Origin: Mycoplasma imitans ATCC 51306
GTDB taxonomy: Bacteria > Bacillota_I > Bacilli_A > Mycoplasmatales > Mycoplasmoidaceae
Length of the DNA: 64,000 bases
Assembly (NCBI RefSeq): GCF_000518305.1
Contig: NZ_KI912417.1
Coordinates: 4,622-68,621, forward strand
Direction of reading: 5' to 3'
Shown here: positions 1 through 8,904 of the stretch, one piece after another
How positions within the stretch are numbered: the stretch's first letter is position 1
Layout of the letters: each line of letters opens with the position of its first letter
Made by a program: the position numbers and the translations under genes
Notes under the pieces: generated by a model
Seen by the model: the letters and a program-made list of their open reading frames with translations, nothing else
Told to the model about the DNA's origin: nothing
The model's database searches: none

Positions 1-48
1 ATAACTCGTTGAAGGGTCGTGCTATATAAATTCATTAATAACAAATAA
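1..48 (+). other. possible 3' tail of an upstream plus-strand gene
   Basis: The first bases read open on the plus strand in two frames: one ends in TAA at 46-48 (with a TGA read as Trp), the other in TAA at 27-29. A strong terminator follows directly, so a plus-strand gene probably ends here. The piece is too short to choose the frame or name the product. Confidence 0.3.
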
Positions 49-61
49 ATCAATCTATCTT

Positions 62-96
62 AACCCATTCGAATTCCTTTCGAGTGGGTTTTTTTG
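62..96 (+). terminator. Rho-independent terminator
   Basis: A 10-bp stem (AACCCATTCG pairing with CGAGTGGGTT, one T-G wobble) is followed by a run of T. It would stop the plus-strand gene that ends at the window edge. Confidence 0.75.
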
Positions 97-120
97 TGTC
101 AATAAACATAATCAACAATA

Positions 121-158
121 AAAAAAAATCTTGTGTGCGAATACAAGATTTTTTTTAT
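121..158 (-). terminator. terminator after dps, usable from both sides
   Basis: The arms AAAATCTTGT and ACAAGATTTT surround an 8-base loop and are flanked by A and T runs on both sides. It lies just past the dps stop on the minus strand. Confidence 0.75.
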
Positions 159-176
159 TGTTCTTCTTTTAACTAA

Positions 177-599
177 TTATTCTAAAGATTTTGTAATCTT
201 CCATAGATATAAATCTAAGAATAATACAACTTCATCTAAAGTTGGTTGTACACGATAAGAGATTTCTTGCATATTACCAACAAAGTTTAATAATGTTTTA
301 ATATCTTCTTTTAAAACTTTAAAAGCATCTTTAGATGTAACTGGTTTTCCGCTTACTTCTTTAAGCATAGAGTGTTCTAACGCTTCTTTAAAACTGCCAA
401 GAGCAGCACCATCTAACATTACGATTTTTTCTGCAACTAAATCGACTTTATCAGCACCTTCTTCGTAAAGTTTACCTAACTCTTCATGCATTGGGAAAAA
501 ATCGTGTCCTTTCATATTTCAGTGGAAGTTTCTAACTTTGTTTCCAAATACAAGTAATGAAGCTTGTAGAGTTAATAAATCTTTTACATTTTTTTGCAT
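177..599 (-). CDS. dps: Dps-family ferritin-like protein
   Basis: A 140-residue protein of normal Dps length. Dps proteins form 12-subunit shells that oxidise and store iron and protect DNA from peroxide. The ferroxidase ligands are visible: FHWN near residues 25-28, His38, then Asp53 and Glu57 with the family's usual spacing. The start at 599 is chosen because an AGGAG ribosome binding site lies just upstream and because residue 27 (Trp) is a TGA codon; starting at 515 would lose the first ferroxidase histidine. It is a single-gene unit with its own -10 element and terminator. The symbol is a family assignment. Confidence 0.85.
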
Positions 600-635
600 A
601 TTGTTTTCTCCTATTTTTTAAGGATATTTAATTTT

Positions 636-641
636 ATCATA
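636..641 (-). promoter_or_regulatory. likely -10 box for dps
   Basis: TATGAT on the minus strand, about 37 bases before the dps start codon. I see no good -35 box at normal spacing, which is common in mycoplasmas. Confidence 0.4.
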
Positions 642-713
642 AAAATTAGTCATATAATTTCTGATCAAAAAAATAAATAATCCCTAAAAATAGAACTTTT
701 ACTAACACAATAA

Positions 714-751
714 GAAAAAATAAAGGTACTAAACCGTACCTTTATTTTCAT
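714..751 (-). terminator. terminator overlapping the permease stop codon
   Basis: The arms AAATAAAGGTAC and GTACCTTTATTT surround a six-base loop, with T runs on either side. The permease stop codon lies inside the loop, so the hairpin is partly coding. Confidence 0.65.
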
Positions 752-2192
752 TTAATTGTTGATCAGATAAACTATTCACTTTAGGAATTAATTCTTTATC
801 ATCTGCTTTAGTCGGTTCTTTGTCGTCTTCTTCTTCAATTTTTGTATTAAGATTTATCTTGTTTTTACTTTTAGCATAAAAGAAATAAGATAAGAATATA
901 ACAAATAAGATTGCATATGTGCTAATTACAATTGTGTTTTCAACCGTTCAGGCTTGTCCAACTAGGAACGGGAATAAGTAGATAAAACTAGGCACAATAA
1001 TAAACAACACAGAAAGCCCGTACGCTAATAGTTCATATCAACGAATATTAGTCATTTTCTTTTGAATTACCAACACAAAGATCGTAATAAACGACAATAC
1101 GTATTGGAATAAAAACGCGATCGTACCCATATTAATTACACTCGTAAAAAAGTTTCGATTTAAACTTTTTACAAATAACGGCAACAGTGTAAAGATAAAC
1201 ATCGAAATGATGATTAAAATTACATGAGTAATAATCGCATTACGGTGTTGGTTAAAGCGGTTTGTTCTAGATAAAAAAGCTGGAACAAAACCAATTTGAG
1301 ATGCTGATACTAACACTTTAGGGTTAGTCAATGTACTTGTCATCGTACTTGAAATGTTAAAAAACAATAAGTAAGTTAAGAACATTACTATTCCAAAAGT
1401 TTGTAATACCCGCCTATAAACATCAATAAAACCACCACTAATCAAGTTTAAGTCTAGGTTTAAAAATAAAATATAACCTATAGTATATAAACCAATAATT
1501 AATAGGATGGAGATAATTAATGCTTTAGAAAACTTATTAAACTTAACACTGTTAGCAATATTAGGAACAGTTTCCACCCCACCAAAGGCAAACATGAACG
1601 TAATAATTGACGAGAAGATTAAATAAGCATTAACATTCTTGACATTATTAAAGTTCTGAACAATATTAGAACTATTTTTAGATACTAAAACGATTAAACC
1701 GATAAAACCAAAAATTAAGCAGATCCACTTAATAATAGCAGTTGAAAAGATAAACCACTTTGATACTTTTACTTGTAAGGTTACAAGTAAAACTAAACAG
1801 ATATAAAAAGCAATCGAAACTGCTCTAACAATCCATAACGTTGTTTCGTTATCAGTCAATACCCTAGCAATATTAACTAAAAACAACGGCCCAGTAGCTG
1901 CAAATAGCGGTGCTTTAATATACTGGTTAAAACCAGTAAAACAGGTTAAAAACTTCAAATTAGTTTTCTTTGCATAAGAAATTGAACCACCTGTTTCATT
2001 AGGGAATGCACTAATTAATCTTGAAAATGCAAACGCTGTTGCAGTGGCAATAAATGAAGTTAAAAATAAGATCGGAATCGCTCAGTAACCAATTTTAACA
2101 ATATCAACAATTGTAGCAATAAAACCAAAACCAACAATATAGTTTATCGTTAATAAGGCAAATGTGCGATCATTAAATGCTTTTTTAGACAT
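729..2192 (-). CDS. APC-family amino-acid permease
   Basis: A 487-residue membrane protein with about 12 hydrophobic segments. The N-terminal helix is followed by a serine/glycine-rich stretch (FPNETGGSISYA), typical of APC-superfamily amino-acid transporters. The C-terminal tail after the last helix is charged and rich in Glu, Asp and Lys. The frame is open from ATG 2192 to TAG 729 if TGA is Trp; internal starts are artefacts. Substrate cannot be told from sequence. It probably imports amino acids, which mycoplasmas cannot make. Confidence 0.8.
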
Positions 2193-2342
2193 AAAAAAAT
2201 TATATTAAAAATACTAAAAAAACGTATAAAACTACTTATTAATCGATATATTTTGTGCAAACAAATCTTTGGATAGATTATTTTTTGCAAAATATCAAGA
2301 AAAAAATGTATTTTGCTATCTAACTAAATTGCTCTTGTCTTA

Positions 2343-2374
2343 AAAAAATAAGCAGATTTTCTGCTTATTTTTTT
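2343..2374 (-). terminator. terminator after the DUF31 gene
   Basis: AAATAAGCAGA pairs with TCTGCTTATTT around a short T-rich loop. The hairpin has T runs on both strands and lies just past the stop at 2393. Confidence 0.75.
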
Positions 2375-2392
2375 CTTGAGATAATAACCTAA

Positions 2393-4285
2393 TTATTTCG
2401 GATTGGGAAACAAAGCAGTTGTGTAATTTGGCCCATATAAAGCAATTAATCGTTCTCGATAAGAATGTACTTGCTTTGGGTATTTGGTTTTATCAGTTCC
2501 ATCGATTAGGTTATATGGATAGATCGTAATTCTTTCGTTCTTTGAATTGATTGTCGTATACTGAACGTTTTGCACAAAAGGCGCATATAAAATCATATAA
2601 CTGTTGATCCAACGATTATTATCATCAAGAACTGGTGTTAATGGTTTATCACCAAATAATAAACCGATTGGTAATCCTTGTTCGTTGATCGTTAACGATC
2701 CACTAATCCCACCAATTGGTTGAACAATACTTGGTTGTTCATAAACAACACCGTAATAAGTAGAACGTTGCTCTTCATTAAATGTTGTCCCATGATCGGC
2801 AATAACATTACCGTTATAGTCGGTATTTACTAAAATAAATTTACGTGAAGCAACTGGATATCTTTGTGGTAATTCACCAATTGTAGACGGATATGTATAT
2901 GTAGGTAAATTAGTTGACGTTTCAGTAACTTGCCTGTTTACAAAATAAGGGAAACCAGCATCAAAGAATTGAGACTGATTATTGTAATTTACTTCTCCGA
3001 TGTATTTTTTAATATCATTACTTAACTCTGTTAATCTAGTTGAGTTTTTTATTGCTAACGTTGGTTCTGTAATTGGTGTGACATAGTTTTGTTCACCATC
3101 AGGATCTAAAAGATACTTTTCTTTAAGATATCTTAATGTTTGATAATTAACTGTTGCATAAGGAATACTTCCATCAGTTAATCACAATTCATTTTTTGGT
3201 TTGTTAACAAACTTTTGAATTGATCGATCAACAGCAGCGATTGCATTCTTGATATGTTCAGTAATTAATTTTCATTCTATGTCAGCTTGTCGTTTTTCCT
3301 GAGCTTGAACTGCTGCTCGATTAGTATCATCAGTAGGACTGCGATAAACTACTTCATTTGCTGGAATAGCAGCATTAAGATCAACATCAAGCTCTAAAAC
3401 AGCAAAGTCACTATAAAAATTTCGCCCATTCCCATAAGGTTGAGCATCTTGTGTCATGTAGTTTTGCCCTAAGAAAACGATCTTAAAACCTTTATCTGCT
3501 TTAAAGAACCTTCTTGCATATTTATATTTATATTTGGTTCGAGTTACAACATCTCTAACATTTTTATTATTATCCCTACTAACATCAAAAGTAATAGCAC
3601 TAGTTTTTAATGGGTTACTATTTACTCTTTTTGTTTGCTTATAAATATCTTGATCATCGTCACGATATAAATCTACAGCTACGTGATAATTTGTTCCAAA
3701 AAACAACTTATACTTAGCTTCAGAAGGATTACCAATTTTCTTATAGTCTAATAATCACAAAGTACCCCCTGAGTTAGCACCTTGCTCATATTCAGTTATA
3801 AAACCAAAACTACGATCAAATAGGTTATGGTAAATATCTCTAATTATCTGAGATTGCGTATCAATAGGAAACGAACTATCATGATATTTAACTAGATCTG
3901 GATAAGCTGAATAATAATCATTAATCTCTGTTAATGAATTAAATGTAGTTGCATTTGGATCTTCTTCTGGTTGATCTACCTCATCATTTGTATCAACATG
4001 TCCAGGATTAGTTGGTGTTGATGATTGATTTGGTTGGGATGGACGTTGCGGATTTTGTGATGGTTGAAACGGCTGAACGGTTGGAGATTGGTTATTATTT
4101 ACCGAACTAGATGGTCTGCTATTATTATCTGAATCAAGTGTATTGTTGTTTGATTCTGAATCGGTATTATTTGATATAACTTCTTCAGTTTTAATTATTT
4201 TAGTACATGAAGAAACTAATGGCAATACGCCAACCATACCTACAATTAATGTAGACCATCACTTCAATCGATGTTTCTTTTTCAT
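2393..4285 (-). CDS. DUF31 lipoprotein, Mycoplasma immunoglobulin-protease (MIP)-like
   Basis: A 630-residue lipoprotein. Its signal peptide ends in a lipobox (LVSSC, Cys27). A Ser/Asn/Pro/Gln-rich linker runs to about residue 115. The rest has a trypsin-like serine-protease layout: GTNYHVA with His at about 201, DFAVLELD with Asp at about 293, and GGISGSL with Ser at about 528. This matches the DUF31 family, which includes the protease that cleaves antibody bound by the partner protein MIB. No MIB-like gene is adjacent. The start at 4285 is preferred because it gives the complete signal peptide. Activity on immunoglobulin is inference. Confidence 0.8.
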
Positions 4286-4484
4286 ATTGTTTACAAACAA
4301 ATAAAAGTTAAGTTGCAAACATATCGTTCTTATCTTGATGTCATTATATTATTTTAAAAATAAGATAAATTTTAAAGTGTTTTAGTTAAGCTAAATGTGG
4401 GTGAAAGGATTATTTACTAATTCTTTTGCACAATTGTTTTAAAAATATCTAATTTTTTAAAATAGTGAATTTTTATATAGAAAT

Positions 4485-4511
4485 AAAAAACAGCACATCG
4501 TCTGAGTGCTG
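4485..4511 (-). terminator. minus-strand terminator left of the foreign islet
   Basis: CAGCAC and GTGCTG arms with a 9-base loop are followed, on the minus strand, by a run of T. It would stop transcripts leaving the islet before they enter the lipoprotein gene. The rest of 4286-4760 has no gene: only this hairpin and the repeats at 4615-4728. Confidence 0.5.
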
Positions 4512-4614
4512 ATTGCTGAATATTAGGAATATGAATTATTGAATTGTTTTAGGTAAATAGAAAATAGGATTAAAATGATTCAATAATGGCACTAAACACA
4601 TATTTTGATACTTT

Positions 4615-4728
4615 CGACACCCTAACGATAAAAGGTGTCGTTTTTGTTATTTTAGTGCGACACCCCTAGAGTTTAAAAGCGACACCCTTAATTAAAAATG
4701 CGACACCCCTAATAAGAACGACACCCCT
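4615..4728. repeat. phased CGACACCCCT repeats at the left edge of the islet
   Basis: CGACACCC(C)T occurs at 4615, 4658, 4680, 4701 and 4719. The last four are spaced 18 to 22 bases apart. The first copy is followed by an inverted GGTGTCG at 4634-4640, making a hairpin with a T run on the plus strand. One more copy lies at 8543, at the far end of the islet. The role is unknown; element-end or protein-binding sites are possible. Confidence 0.6.
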
Positions 4729-4760
4729 ACAATTTAGTTCCATTTAAAAAGCTAGGATTT

Positions 4761-5811
4761 TTATTTACCAGCTTCAACTTTAATTTCTATTCCGCTTTTA
4801 AACCTAAATAACATCGATTTATCTTTTTCAACCAACATGTTATCTATAAGCAAATTCCACATTTCCTCATCAAATTCTATGACATCAATATTTAAGTCTT
4901 GAAGGCTATTTATGAATAAGTCTATACCTCTTGCCTTAATATTCTTATCTTCTTTTTCTTCCAAAAGGGCATCATATTTTTGTTTAACTTTATTATAAGA
5001 TTCTTCTAATTCTTCATATTGTTTGTAATACATTACTTGGTCTTGAGGAGTAGTTGCATTCGATTTTACAAGGTTATGAACCTTAGATGCAATTTTATCC
5101 ATCTCTGTCTGTTTATCTAAAATTGCTTTATCTAAATTTTCATGATTGCATAATACAATTTTAGTTAAAAGTAAGTCTTGTATATATATCTTTTTTCTTT
5201 ATAAATTCGTGATATGCTTTTACAAGCATCGACTTAATATATTCCTCATTTAGTGATGGAGTTTGGCATTTATGTTCTTTCCTTTTGCTAAACTTAGCAT
5301 TACACTGCCAAATATATTTTTTACCCACATCAGTTGAATGCCATACTTTTTTACCATAGAATTTCCCGCAATCAGCACATATTAATTTTGAAGAAAAACA
5401 GGAATTTGAACTCTGATAACTTCTTCCTATTTTCTTACGTCTTTTCATTTCAATTTGCACTAAATCCCAATCTTCTTTAGTTATTATTGCAGGATGTGAA
5501 TCATGAACATAATATTGTGGAATTTCGCCATTATTCTTCTTTGTTTTGTGCATCAAAAAATCAACAGTAAATGTTTTTTGAAGTAATGCATCACCTTTAT
5601 ACTTTTCGTTTGAAAGGATGCTATTTATTGTTGTAGTTAACCATTTCTTACTTTTAGCTTTGTTAGGTCTTGGTACATTATTTTCATCTAGATATTTAGC
5701 AATTGCACTAGCAGTAAGCCCATCAAGATATTTTTTGTATATCGTCCTAACTGCTTCTTCTTAATCGATTTCAATCTCACCATTGCTACCTCTTTTATAA
5801 CCTTTTCTCAT
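4761..5811 (-). pseudogene. serine recombinase remnant (large serine integrase C-terminal part)
   Basis: Reading from 5811 leftwards gives the recombinase and zinc-ribbon part of a large serine recombinase: a conserved block ending in DALLQKTFTVDF, then SHPAII, then a CADC...C zinc ribbon, then a coiled coil. The N-terminal catalytic resolvase domain with its active Ser is absent. A TAA at 5761-5763 interrupts the frame after EID, where relatives usually have Glu. A one-base frameshift near 5165-5190 separates the zinc-ribbon part from the coiled-coil part. All five Trp codons are TGG. The gene cannot make active recombinase; it marks the remains of an integrated element. Confidence 0.75.
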
Positions 5812-6779
5812 TTACTAAAATATGGCATATACCTTTTTTCTCAGAATTACCAAGCCATCCTGACACATGTTCTAATAAAGAATTTAAGCTGATGGTTGTA
5901 ACGTGTTCTAAAACACAATTCATTCTTTTGTAGCTTGTTTCATAATCATCTTCTACTTTATCAATAACGGCATTATATGTATCTTCTTCTAATCGAGTAA
6001 AACTCCCCAGTTTCTTTTCAATCGACGCATCCTTTAATGATTCTCTAATGCCTTCTGCTTTAAAATAATCAGCTCTGTATCGATCAAATTTCTTTTTATA
6101 TTTCCCATAATCAGCTTTACTAATTAGTTCATCTTTTGTTATTAAATCAACTCCAGCATCTTCAGCAAACGCCTCTAAGATTGCTGTAACATATATCATT
6201 TCTTCTATTTTAATTTCGCTTGGAATTTCAATTTTAACTGCTTTTGGTAATTTATTTACTAAATCAACAATTGCTTTTTGAGTATCTTGAATGCTCATAA
6301 CTTTTGCTTTTTTAGGTTTTTTTACACTAGTTAAATTATTATTTTGTAGAGCATAAATAAGAGCTTTTGGTCCTAATCGTGTTAAATCATGATTTTTTTC
6401 ATTTAATAAATATTCTTTATGTTCTGTGCTTAAACTATCATCTTCGTTTAAAAGTTTTTTTATATCTTCAAATACTAAATCATAAGCCTCATCATCTAAT
6501 AGTCGTTCACAAGCATCTTCAAAATTATTTGAGATAGCAAATAGATTGGAAGGATCGTTTGCTGCTTTTTGTATATTTTCATAAATATGAGTTTCACCTT
6601 TGAAAAATTCAATTAGTTCCTTGCTTTTAAAAATATATATAATATATATTTTTAATCTTATTTTTTACTCCAGGAATAGAAGTAATTGTATTTAAAAGGA
6701 AGCGCGAAATAGTACTCATGTCTTTCTTACTATGATTTTTAAAAGCATTACAAATTGATGAAAATGTCACTTTTTTCAA
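5795..6779 (-). pseudogene. unrecognised islet gene, frameshifted and cut at its 3' end
   Basis: Starts at TTG 6779 behind a strong GGAGGGG ribosome binding site, unusual in this genome. It opens MKKVTFSSICNAF and runs into an AT-repeat tract (about 6630-6650), where the frame shifts by one base. The rest is open to 5795, about 320 residues in all. The C-terminal part contains GWLGNSEKKGICH, which I loosely associate with C-terminal domains of ABC three-component defence proteins; this is memory, not proof. The 3' end runs straight into the broken recombinase, so the true end is probably lost. Its one Trp is TGG. Confidence 0.55.
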
Positions 6780-6808
6780 ATTAATCCCCTCCGATTATAA
6801 TAATTTGT

Positions 6809-7483
6809 TTATTTTATCATTCCTAACTCTCTCATTTTTTCTTCTCTAAGTACGCTTAATGTTTTGTTACTATTCACAGGCCTAATGAATGCATAACCTT
6901 GTCCTGCAGGCCAGCCAGTAATTTCACAGCCATAAACATTTAATGTCATTATTTTTCCATCATATTTAACGTGTTTACCATCAACTATAGTCCCAACCTT
7001 TTCAGGATGAGATATAACACAAATCTTATCACCAACATTAATAATACCTTGCTGAATGATCCAATCGAGTCGTGGTAGTTTTGCTCTAGTTCTAATTTCT
7101 TCAGCCTTTTTTTCATCCTCAACTTCAGCAGTTGTTGGTTCAACTAACACTAGATTTCCTTCTAAACCATTAATCTGAGCGATAGTCTCGAGAATTGAAT
7201 AACCATCAGAAGCACTCATATTATAAAACTCACGTTTTCTAGTTTTACCATCGAACTCCTCAATTGAACGTAAGTTAGGATTTAATTTGTCGATCATTTG
7301 ATGAAGTTTCATGTCAGTAAGTCTTTTTTGAACTTTATAATACGCATAAAGTCTAAATGCAAAAGGTATACATTCACTTCTATTTAGTTCTTTTAATCTT
7401 TTTGTTACATCATCCGCATAACCTATTTTCACATAATCAGGAAATGATGGATTAGTTAATATATAAATTACACCTTGTTCCAT
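6809..7483 (-). CDS. GIY-YIG nuclease-like protein (T5orf172 type)
   Basis: A 224-residue protein. The N-terminus YILTNP...YVKIGYA fits the GIY-YIG fold as seen in T5orf172/MUG113-type proteins, followed by an Arg-containing helix (DDVTKRLKEL). The C-terminal 80 residues resemble the small domain that often follows such nucleases (VGTIVDGKHVKYDG). It is intact, unlike its neighbours, and lies 15 bases after the PD-(D/E)XK gene, so the two were probably one operon. Both Trp codons are TGG. A restriction or DNA-repair role is inference from family and context. Confidence 0.65.
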   Translation of the reverse strand: MEQGVIYILTNPSFPDYVKIGYADDVTKRLKELNRSECIPFAFRLYAYYKVQKRLTDMKLHQMIDKLNPNLRSIEEFDGKTRKREFYNMSASDGYSILETIAQINGLEGNLVLVEPTTAEVEDEKKAEEIRTRAKLPRLDWIIQQGIINVGDKICVISHPEKVGTIVDGKHVKYDGKIMTLNVYGCEITGWPAGQGYAFIRPVNSNKTLSVLREEKMRELGMIK

Positions 7484-7498
7484 GATTTTAACTTCCTA

Positions 7499-8134
7499 TT
7501 AATTAAATATTTTTTCTAATGGTTCCCAGTGATCATCTGACATATCCATAACAAATTCAGTATTATTAATATACAAAGAATTATCTAAATCACGTACAAA
7601 ACCCCATTTTACTTTTTTGGTGTTTGCATACTCTTTGAATGCATTAAATTTGTTTTCAATCTGTATATCAATATTGCGGTTTACTCCACCTGTTTCACAA
7701 CCTTTTGTCTCGATTATCCAGATATCTCCGTTCTTCTTTTTCACAATATAATCTGGATAGAAAAGCCACTGTTTGTTAAAACCATCTAGATAAACAACAG
7801 AAAAATATTGTTGACCTGAATCGCCATTTTTATATACCCAATCAACGCTATCATCTTTTTCACAATATTGTTCAAAAAGCTGCTCTGATGTGCTTCTAAT
7901 CAATTTTGTATTAAACTCAGAAGTATATCCACTATATGCGTTGCTTAAATAATCGACAACTTTCTTTGCACTAGGATCAAACTTGAATATATCTTCTACT
8001 GGTATACGAAATGTAGCAGTTTTAGTTGTTTTGAATTGTAATTGTTTTGCCATACCAGCACTAATTTTTCTAAAATCATCAATTTTCATTCCTGCTTCTT
8101 CAAAGAGTGCTACAAGTTTCTTCTTTGTTTCCAT
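7499..8134 (-). CDS. PD-(D/E)XK nuclease domain, type III restriction R-subunit C-terminus-like
   Basis: A 211-residue open frame. FYPDYIV (Asp128) and WIIETKG (Glu142, Lys144) form the PD-(D/E)XK catalytic motif, in the arrangement found at the C-terminus of type III restriction Res subunits. No helicase part is present. The first 20 residues look like the end of an HTH regulator and are in frame with the HTH piece at 8141-8266, separated only by a TAA. All five Trp codons are TGG. It may still be translated from ATG 8134, or it may be a relic of a deletion fusion. Confidence 0.6.
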   Translation of the reverse strand: METKKKLVALFEEAGMKIDDFRKISAGMAKQLQFKTTKTATFRIPVEDIFKFDPSAKKVVDYLSNAYSGYTSEFNTKLIRSTSEQLFEQYCEKDDSVDWVYKNGDSGQQYFSVVYLDGFNKQWLFYPDYIVKKKNGDIWIIETKGCETGGVNRNIDIQIENKFNAFKEYANTKKVKWGFVRDLDNSLYINNTEFVMDMSDDHWEPLEKIFN

Positions 8135-8140
8135 GTTAGG

Positions 8141-8266
8141 TTAGAACTTTCCAGTCTCCCATCTACATATAGAAACATAGGTCACACCTAGTAATTTCGC
8201 TAACTCTTGCTGCGTTAAAAACTTACGTTCGCGATATTCTTTTATTTTCTTTGCATAATTAAACAT
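8141..8266 (-). pseudogene. Xre-type HTH, cut off by a TAA
   Basis: A 41-residue helix-turn-helix piece (QQELAKLLGVTYVSICRWE) starts at ATG 8266 behind a GAGGTGC ribosome binding site. The TAA at 8141-8143 falls where Xre proteins of this type continue as GKFEP, and the frame then runs on into the downstream nuclease. So HTH and nuclease look like one former gene broken by a GAA-to-TAA change. The phased repeats at 8343-8459 lie directly upstream and could be its operator. Confidence 0.65.
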
Positions 8267-8342
8267 TACAGCACCTCGCAATTAACATAATTTTAACACA
8301 AATAATACCAAAAATACAGGTATGAAGTTAGATTTAGTAAAA

Positions 8343-8459
8343 GTTTATCTAGTTCAAGTAATCGTTTATCTAGTTCTACTAAAAGTTTACGCTAGTGATA
8401 TTAATGGTTTACACGAGTGGGAAAAGTTTAGCTTGTGCTAACTATTAGTTTCGCTAATG
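8343..8459. repeat. six phased iteron-like repeats, consensus GTTTAnCTAGTG
   Basis: Copies begin at 8343, 8364, 8385, 8407, 8426 and 8448, giving spacings of 21, 21, 22, 19 and 22 bases, about two helical turns. The first two are GTTTATCTAGTTC; later ones drift (GTTTACGCTAGTG, GTTTACACGAGTG, GTTTAGCTTGTG, GTTTCGCTAATG). They fill the gap before the HTH gene. No gene lies between 8267 and 8532. An operator for the HTH protein or a replication/transfer site are both possible. Confidence 0.7.
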
Positions 8460-8532
8460 TATAAAATATAGTTGAATTTTACACTCATTAAACTATTTAA
8501 AATTAAAAAATACCCTAAATAAGAGCAAAAAT

Positions 8533-8564
8533 AAAAAAAATCCGACACCCCTAAGAGTATCAGA
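8533..8564 (-). terminator. terminator of the Tyr-Gln-Lys-Leu-Gly tRNA operon
   Basis: On the minus strand TCTGATAC pairs with GTGTCGGA (two wobbles) and a run of eight T follows. It lies just past tRNA-Gly. Its right-hand arm contains the same CGACACCCCT word as the left edge of the islet. Confidence 0.6.
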
Positions 8565-8579
8565 ATTAGTGTTTAATAA

Positions 8580-8653
8580 TGGAGCGGGTGATGGGAATCG
8601 AACCCACATTAACAGCTTGGAAGGCTGCAGTTCTACCATTGAACTACACCCGC
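8580..8653 (-). tRNA. tRNA-Gly (UCC)
   Basis: A 74-base cloverleaf with anticodon loop CTTCCAA, anticodon TCC, and an encoded CCA end. It is last in a five-tRNA operon. Confidence 0.93.
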
Positions 8654-8657
8654 TTAA

Positions 8658-8743
8658 TGGTGCCCAAAGCCGGACTTGAACCGGCACGGTATCGCTACCC
8701 CAGGATTTTAAGTCCTGTACGTCTACCATTCCGTCACTTGGGC
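8658..8743 (-). tRNA. tRNA-Leu (UAA)
   Basis: An 86-base cloverleaf with a long variable arm. The anticodon loop CTTAAAA gives TAA. CCA is encoded. Confidence 0.93.
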
Positions 8744-8748
8744 TAAAA

Positions 8749-8823
8749 TGGTGACCCACCCGGGGATCGAACCCGGGACCCTTTGATTAAAAGTCAAATG
8801 CTCTACCGCTGAGCTAGTGAGTC
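8749..8823 (-). tRNA. tRNA-Lys (UUU)
   Basis: A 75-base cloverleaf with anticodon TTT and an encoded CCA. Confidence 0.93.
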
Positions 8824-8828
8824 ATTAA

Positions 8829-8903
8829 TGGCTGGAATGGATGGGATCGAACCATCGCATGATAGAGTCAAAGTCTATTGCCTTTCCGCTTGGCTACATT
8901 CCA
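8829..8903 (-). tRNA. tRNA-Gln (UUG)
   Basis: A 75-base cloverleaf. The anticodon stem ATAGA/TCTAT encloses CTTTGAC, anticodon TTG. CCA is encoded. Confidence 0.92.
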
Positions 8904-8904
8904 A

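Noticed and set aside
4615-4728. CGACACCCCT repeats as a CRISPR array
   Set aside because: Units are only about 10 bases, spacers about 10 bases, and there are no cas genes.
4761-5102. A separate 113-residue gene at the end of the recombinase
   Set aside because: It is the coiled-coil tail of the same recombinase, separated only by a one-base frameshift; the upstream residues continue without a start signal.
8493-8759. 88-residue open frame over tRNA genes
   Set aside because: It covers tRNA-Gly and tRNA-Leu, which have complete cloverleaves.
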